DNA from: Sphagnum compactum | Taxonomy: Eukaryota > Bryophyta > Sphagnopsida > Sphagnales | NCBI GenBank assembly: GCA_965153455.1 | Contig: OZ234499.1 | Location: forward strand, 7,760,515-7,824,514 | Direction: 5' to 3' | Length of the DNA stretch: 64,000 nt | Part shown: positions 12,011 to 19,200 of the stretch, piece after piece | How positions within the stretch are numbered: the first letter of the stretch is position 1 | Layout of the letters: every line of letters starts with the position of its first letter | Notes under the pieces: generated by a model | Told to the model about the DNA's origin: nothing | Databases searched by the model: none | What the model saw: only the letters and a program-made list of their open reading frames with translations | Translations under genes and position numbers: made by a program

Positions 12011-12977
12011 AGATTCACACATTTCAAACACGTGGTCCCATGCTCAACCCACGCATGTAGTATAAGGGTGTGGGACCAAGGATAGTATCTTCCAAAATTT
12101 CCACGCTTTGTCTCAGTCGTTGGATCCAACATTTTTGTACAGCAACTCAATTTTCCTCGTCCTAGTTTTCCTCATCATTGCAACAGAAGACCATTAGATA
12201 CCTTACACATGGTACCGGTGTAGGTGCTGCGTTTACCACGGCCACCCACCTATGTATAACATTTCTACCTCTCTACAATATACCGTTTTCCACTCTGGAT
12301 TGATTTGCTATGACCATCCATGTAGCTTCCTTCTCCCTCAAAGGCTAGGCTACTGTAATCATAGTCACCCATGTCACCAAGTAAAGATGACTTGCCCAAC
12401 ATGATCTCTGCCATAGCGCTAAACACTGACACTGGGTGAAATCAGCAAAGAGGAAACATGTGGATGTAAACCAAGAATCGTGACAATAATGGAGCCTGGG
12501 ACGGAACTGATAAAACATGTTCACCGATCAACCCTACATTGCCAACTCTATCCTCAATTATAAGATTGAAATCAACTACTTGTGTCCAAGACAGAGATGA
12601 ATGAATGGTTGATTGCGCACCGAATCGGTAAACGTGTACCTACCGTCAGTGGTGGCACAGTCCTTCTAGGAAGTTCTAGGGGAGGAGAAAACAAATAAGA
12701 AAGATCTGTGAAAAGAAAGAGTTGACTACTAGACGGGAGGAAAGGAGTAAGAGAAGAGTGTGAAAATTTCAGGGAGATCATGAAGAGGAAAGGCATCAAT
12801 ATGTCCAGAGAGCTAGCAGAGAGATTAGGTTCTGCGAATGTGTGTTGGTGATGGAGAACTTTATAACATGTATGCTTTTGAGAGGGCAAAGGACTTCTGG
12901 CAGGTTTTAGGAGAGCAAAAAGGGAAGAGAAAACATATAGGAGAGAGTTAATGAATGGAATTTGAGTAGTGGAAGGT
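12011..12977 (+). promoter_or_regulatory. upstream region of the HNL gene, with a purine-rich probable 5' UTR
   Basis: Between the end of repeat B and the proposed first ATG. The last 300 nt (about 12,660-12,977) are strongly purine-rich on the plus strand, as plant 5' UTRs often are, and this creates a spurious 198-residue minus-strand frame. TTGACT at 12,722 fits a W-box core, the WRKY site common in plant defence promoters, but such short motifs occur by chance. Transcription start and TATA box could not be fixed. Confidence 0.35.
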
Positions 12978-13223
12978 ATGGGAAATTCATTCTCTCGCTG
13001 TAAGAGAAAAGGTGTTGATGTTTCACAAGGGCCACCAAAAAAAAGAAAAGGAGATGTTATGCAGATCCATGATGTGATCAACACACCTCCGGTCTTGGGT
13101 GAAAATGCTCCTTCAAGCACCCATGTGGTGTGTCCTCTTGATTTTATGATTGAACTTGTTTTGCACAACTCTTTTTCTTGGGTTTTTGGAAGCTACATGT
13201 TGAAATTTGATATTAGTTTATGA
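12978..13223 (+). CDS. candidate exon 1 of the HNL gene (3' end undefined)
   Basis: The open frame from ATG 12,978 starts MGNSFSRCKRKG and continues with a basic KKRK cluster. MGxxxS fits N-myristoylation, with a nearby Cys that could be palmitoylated, suggesting membrane attachment. Exon 2 needs a donor in phase 0 (or phase 2 if the next AG is used). The best-looking donor, GTAAGA at 13,000, is in phase 1, so either a small unseen exon lies between or a weaker donor after about 13,040 is used. The last coding base is therefore not fixed, and the end given here is only the end of the open frame. Confidence 0.45.
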   Translation: MGNSFSRCKRKGVDVSQGPPKKRKGDVMQIHDVINTPPVLGENAPSSTHVVCPLDFMIELVLHNSFSWVFGSYMLKFDISL

Positions 13224-16200
13224 GCTTCCTTGCTGAATACCAATAATTTTGCTTGTTTTTTCCATTGCATCATTTAAATCAACCAATATGAAATGAAGTG
13301 ATATCAAAACAAACTCTTACATTTGGGATTCATTTTGCTATAACAAGTAAATTTGGTGAAAGGAAAATTTGTCATTTCTTTTTCTTTTTCTTTTGCAGAG
13401 ATACCCAGTGCATGATTTAAATCCTAATTGCACTTCAAAGAACCCGAATTTGACCATAATTTTTTTTCATGGGATTGCTTATGGGATTGATGACAATTGG
13501 AAGCAAACATGGACAACACGCCCCATGGATGATAAAGAAGAATGCATATGTTGGCCACAAATGTGGATCCCAAAGGATTTGAATGACAATGTCAAAATTT
13601 TGTCACTATCATATGATTCTAATGTCATGACGAGTGTCCACAATGATGTGACTGAAATTGGCCGAAACCTCATTCAAAGCTTGGTTATAGATTCAAGGTG
13701 TGACAATTCCTTCTTTATGGGCATCTTATTTTTCATTGTGTGTTTCAATTAAAAATAATCGATTGCATTTTGACATCTTTGAATAAATTGTTCATGTGGA
13801 GCATTATTGTGGTACACACCAAATCTTGAACACTTTGGAACTTTCAAATCCATTGAAGATAACATGAAATGGGGCTTTGGTGTTAATTCTCATGTCGAGA
13901 TGAATTATTACCAAAATTTATGTTCATATTATCAAGCAGTGTGAATCCAATTTGGTTGTAGTGATAATTTGTGATGGGAGCTCTTTTGAAGTTTCATCTT
14001 TGGCACTCAAACTAAATTCAAATACCTATATAATTTATTGAATTTGAATCCACTTTGTACCTATATTTAATTTCAAAAAATATATATCTTACTCCCATTT
14101 CCTATATACTACTATTTGAGTTAAATTGTCAATGTAACACATAAAAACTTATCTATACATTAACACTTGGAATTGAATGCCTACATGCTTGTGCATAATA
14201 ATGTATTTACCCACATGTGATTAGAACATTTTATAGGTAATTTTTTTTTCTTAAATGTAAAATGAAAAAAAACTCACAAACAAATATGTTATGGACTTAT
14301 GGCTTAGGTTGTTGGGTTAATTGACAAATTGCACCAAATACAATAATATGATGTTGTGACTATTTGTACATGTACATTACCACTAAAAATGTTGTTGATG
14401 CATTTTTGGTGTATTTTGAAATATTTTGTAGGTATGAAGCTCTTTGGGACGGACCAGTGGCAATGGTTGCTTATAGTTTCGGAGGTCTTGTCCTCAAAAG
14501 TTTGGTGGTTGAAATGCACAAACATACGTATCAAAAGCAAACAAATAAGTTGGATTTTAAAGCACATATTTATTGTGAGAAAATTTTGAAAAATCTTAAA
14601 GGTGTGGTGTTTTATAGTGTACCACATGCCGGTGGTACCCAAGATTTATCAAAGTATTTCAAGTGGCATTGTCAACAAATTGCCAAGGATACAACCCCAT
14701 CAAATCTTTTGAAAAATATGGAATCTTTCAACCCAAAAATGGAACAACTTTCAATAGACTTTAACAAATCCATTTGCGAAAACATCAACACCTATGCATT
14801 TGTTGAAGGATTACCTATTGACAATGAATGGGTTAGATTTTCATCGAAACATATTGACTATCCAACTAGGTTCCATAGTTGAACATTTTTTATGTTACAA
14901 AAACTTGTGTTGGTTTAACTTTTGAAATACTATTGTTAGTTGTGAAATTGGTCTTAAGTTTTCCCTTCTTTGTCCACAAATCCATTGCAACATGTATTCA
15001 TAGTAAAAATTGCAAATTCATTATGTATAGAATGTTAATTGAAATAAACACCTTTGTAGTTTTATTTTAAATTCATTTATAACAAGGTAAATGAGGTTAT
15101 GTTACAAATGTATTTGATTTATATAGTTTGAACGTAAAATTTAAGTTATTATTCCAATCATCATTTGGTTACTACATTACGTTTGACAACTTGTATATTA
15201 ATATAAATCAAATCAAATCAAGGAGTTTCAACTAAAATAATTTTTGCACATGTATAGGGAATTTTAGTGCCAACGGCTTCAGCTATTCGATTGTCGAACA
15301 ATAACTATTACATAGTCGAAGATGCTAATCACTTGACAATTTGCAAGCCACCATCAAAGGACCATTTAAGCTATTCCAAATTATTGGAATGTTTGAAATT
15401 GTTTATGAAGGTAAATAACATTGGTTTTAATTTTTGGAATTATGTACATATAATTTGACTGCAAACATTACATCATTTCACTTAAGTTGTGTGCCATAGT
15501 TTTTAGGGTATTATCCATTATTTGAAATATATATTTTTTTGGTGAACTTTGACAGGAAAAAAATACACCAACTATGCCACGTTTGCCACGTTATGAAGTG
15601 GCACTGGAAGATAAAGCATATGCCATATATAGTTTGTTACAAAATGAATCTATTGTTGCATTGGTTGGAATGGGTGGGATTGGGAAGACCACTTTGAGTA
15701 AAAAAGTGTATCATTTGTTCCACAACCAATATGAAAAATCTAGCTTCTTGGATAATGTGAAATCAAAAGACATCAATGATGTCAAAAAAAAACTTTTACA
15801 AGATTTGTGTGATAGAAAGTTACACAAGGACGAAGATGTTGATGAACACTTTGATGAAATAAAACAATGCATGATATCAAAGAAAGTTTTAGTGGTTGTG
15901 GATGATGTTGATATGACGAAGAACCTTGAAGACTTGCAACTTCTTATTGACAAGGATGCCACTAATGTAGATTGCAAGAGCAAAATACTCGTAAATTGTC
16001 GAAACTGGCAAATATTGAAAAATCATGTAAAAGAGTCTGCAAAAGTGGACATGGCATTATTGGAGGAAGAAAAAGCAAGGGAACTTTTCATGTTGCATGC
16101 ATTCAAACATGCAAATCATGTGACAAATGATTTGAAAATAATTTCTATGGATATTATAAAAGCTTGTGGGGGCCTCCCTTTAAGCCTTGAAGTATTGGGT

Positions 16201-19200
16201 TGTTATTTGTGTGATATTCATGATTTGGAAATATGGAAAGGTGCATTGCACGAATTGAAAGGTGGACGAAATATAACAGGGAGTTCTGACAATGAAATGC
16301 TTTGGAAAACTTTGCGCATTTCTTATGACCACTTGATTAAAACACATCAAAATATGTTTTTAGATATTGCTTGTTTTTTTATTGGTTTCAAAAAAAGTAC
16401 GTTTTGTCGAGTGTATTGGAATGGAAATGATTCATCGAGCCTTATGTTTATATTACAAAACTTGAAAGATAGATCTTTAATCAAATGGGCAGAAGATGGT
16501 AGTTTGTACATGCATGAACAATTACGAGACATGGGTCAAAATATTGCAACGAAAGTTACAATGAATCGATTTATATGGCAACCAAATATATCTTTGCAAA
16601 AGAATCAGGTTTGAGCAACACCTATTAATTCAATCCTATGGTATATATATATTTTGTCAAAATCTAAAATGAAACCATAAGTTTTAATTTTATTTAAGGA
16701 GATGTAATTTTTTTCATTAAAAACATGGCATTAGAATGAAAATTTATTTTTATTAATGTTAACAATTGTTTGTAATTTGTTTGATGTGATAGGTGGCGAA
16801 AAATTTAGAAGGCATTTCTTTTAAAGAATGTGAAGTTTTGCCTTCATTTTTCCAAAATGGCTCAAAGGAGTTTGACAACCTTAGGTTACTAGACCTAACA
16901 AAAGCCTCACCAAATATGGTAGAAAATTTCATCCAAAGTCAAGATTTGAATAACCTTCGATGGTTATGTCTCCAAGAATGCATGATCCAAAAGTTGCCAA
17001 ATAATTTGTTTAATTGTTATCACTTACAAGTACTCCATTTAACGAAATGTAAATGTCTACAATTTTTTTTTGATATTTTAAGCCAAGGCTTTAATACGTC
17101 AATATGTGTCGATATGAAAGAATTATCTCCATCTTTTAGCAAATTGAATACACTCTTAGAACTTAATTTATTAGGGTGTTTGAACTTGCAAGAATTACCT
17201 ACATCTATTGGCCAATTGAATGCACTTCAAGAGCTTAATCTATCAGAGTGTTCAAGTTTACAAAAATTACCTCCATCCATTGGCCAATTAAGTGCACTCC
17301 AAAACTTTCATTTGTCAGCGTGTTCAAGCTTGCAAGAATTACCTACATCTATTGGCCAATTGAGTGCACTCCAAAATCTTGATTTGTTAGCATGTTCAAG
17401 CTTGCAAGAATTACCTACATCTATTGGCCAATTGAATGCACTCCAAAACCTTCATTTGAATGATTGTTCGAGCTTGCAAGAATTACCTACATCTATTGGC
17501 CAATTGAGTGCACTCCAAAACCTTCATCTGAATGATTGTTCCCAGTTGCAAGAATTACCTACATCTATTGGCCAATTGAGGGCACTCCAAAACCTTCATT
17601 TGAACGATTGTTCGAGCTTGCAAAGATTACCTACATCTATCGGCCAATTGAATGCACTCCAAAACCTTTATGTGTGGGGGTGTTCAAAGTTGCAAAAATT
17701 ACGTACATCTATCGGCCAATTGATTGCATTTCAAAACCTTGATTTCTCGAGGTGTTCCAGCTTGCAAGAATTACCTACATCTATTGGCCAATTGAATGCA
17801 CTCCAAAACCTTTGTTTGTCTGGGTGTTCCAAGTTGCAAGAATTGCCTACATCTATTGGCCAATTAAATGCACTCCAAAACCTTCATCTAAACGATTGTT
17901 TCAACTTGCGAGAATTACCTACATCTATTGGCCAATTGAGTGCACTCCAAAACATCCATTTGTCGAGATGTTTGAACTTACAAAAATTACCTACATCTAT
18001 TGGCCAATTAAATGCATTCCAAAACCTTAATTTCTCAAAGTGTTCGAGCTTGCAAGAATTACCTACATCTATTGGCCAATTGAGTGCACTTCAAAACCTT
18101 CTTTTACGGGGGTGTTCGAGCTTGCAAGAATTACCTACATCTATTGGCCAATTGAGTGCACTCCAAAACCTTCATTTGAACAATTGTTCGAGTTTGCAAA
18201 AATTACCTACATCTATTGGCCGATTGAGTGCACTCCAAAATCTTGATTTGTCCAATTGTTCGAACTTACAAGAATTACCTACATCTATTGGCCAATTGAG
18301 TGCACTCCAAAACCTTGATTTGTCAGTGTGTACGAGCTTGCAAGAATTACCTACATCTATTGGCCAATTGAGTGCACTGCAAAATCTTGATTTGTCCAAT
18401 TGTTCAAACTTACAAGAATTACCTACATCTATTGGCCAATTGAGTGCACTCCAAAACCTTCATTTGTTAGTGTGTACGAGCTTGCAAGAATTACCTACAT
18501 CTATTGGCCAATTGAGTGCACTCCAAAACCTTCTTTTGGTAATGTGTTCGAGCTTGCAAAAATTACCTCCATCTATTGGCCAATTGAGTGCACTCCAAAA
18601 CCTTGATTTGTCAGGGTGTTCAAGTTTGCAAGAATTACCTACATCTATTGGCCAATTGACTGCACTCCAAAACCTTTTTTTATGGGAGTGTTCAAAGTTG
18701 CAAGAATTACCTATATCTATTGGCCAATTGAATGCACTCCAAAACCTTCATTTGAACCATTGTTCAAGCTTGCAAGAATTACCTACATCTATTGGCCGAT
18801 TGAGTGCACTCCAAAACCTTCATTTGAACGATTGTTCCAAGTTGCAAGAATTACCTACATCTATTGGCCAATTGAGTGCACTCCAAAACCTTCATTTGTC
18901 AGGGTGTTTGAGCTTGCAAGAATTACCTACATCTATTGGCCGATTGAGTGCACTCCAAAACCTTCATTTGAACCATTGTTCGAGCTTGCAAGAATTACTT
19001 ACATCTATTGGCCGATTGACTACACTCCAAAACCTTATTTTGAACGATTGTTCAAGCTTGCAAGAATTACCTGCATCTATTGGCCAATTGGCTACACTCC
19101 AAAACCTTGGTTTAAAAGATTGTTCGAGCTTGCAAAAATTACCTACATCTATTGGCCGATTGAGTGCACTCCAAAACCTTCATTTGAACGATTATTTAAG

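Noticed and set aside
13000-13005. GTAAGA as the exon 1 donor of the HNL gene
   Set aside because: It is the best-looking donor but in phase 1, while exon 2 must be entered in phase 0 or 2. It is usable only if another small exon lies between.
12572-13168. 198-residue minus-strand open frame overlapping the HNL 5' region
   Set aside because: Low-complexity Ser/Leu/Phe/Pro translation of a purine-rich plus strand (probable 5' UTR and exon 1). It has no domain and no splice context.
18172-18399. Minus-strand repeated open frames in the LRR exon
   Set aside because: Antisense shadows of the same 72-nt unit.
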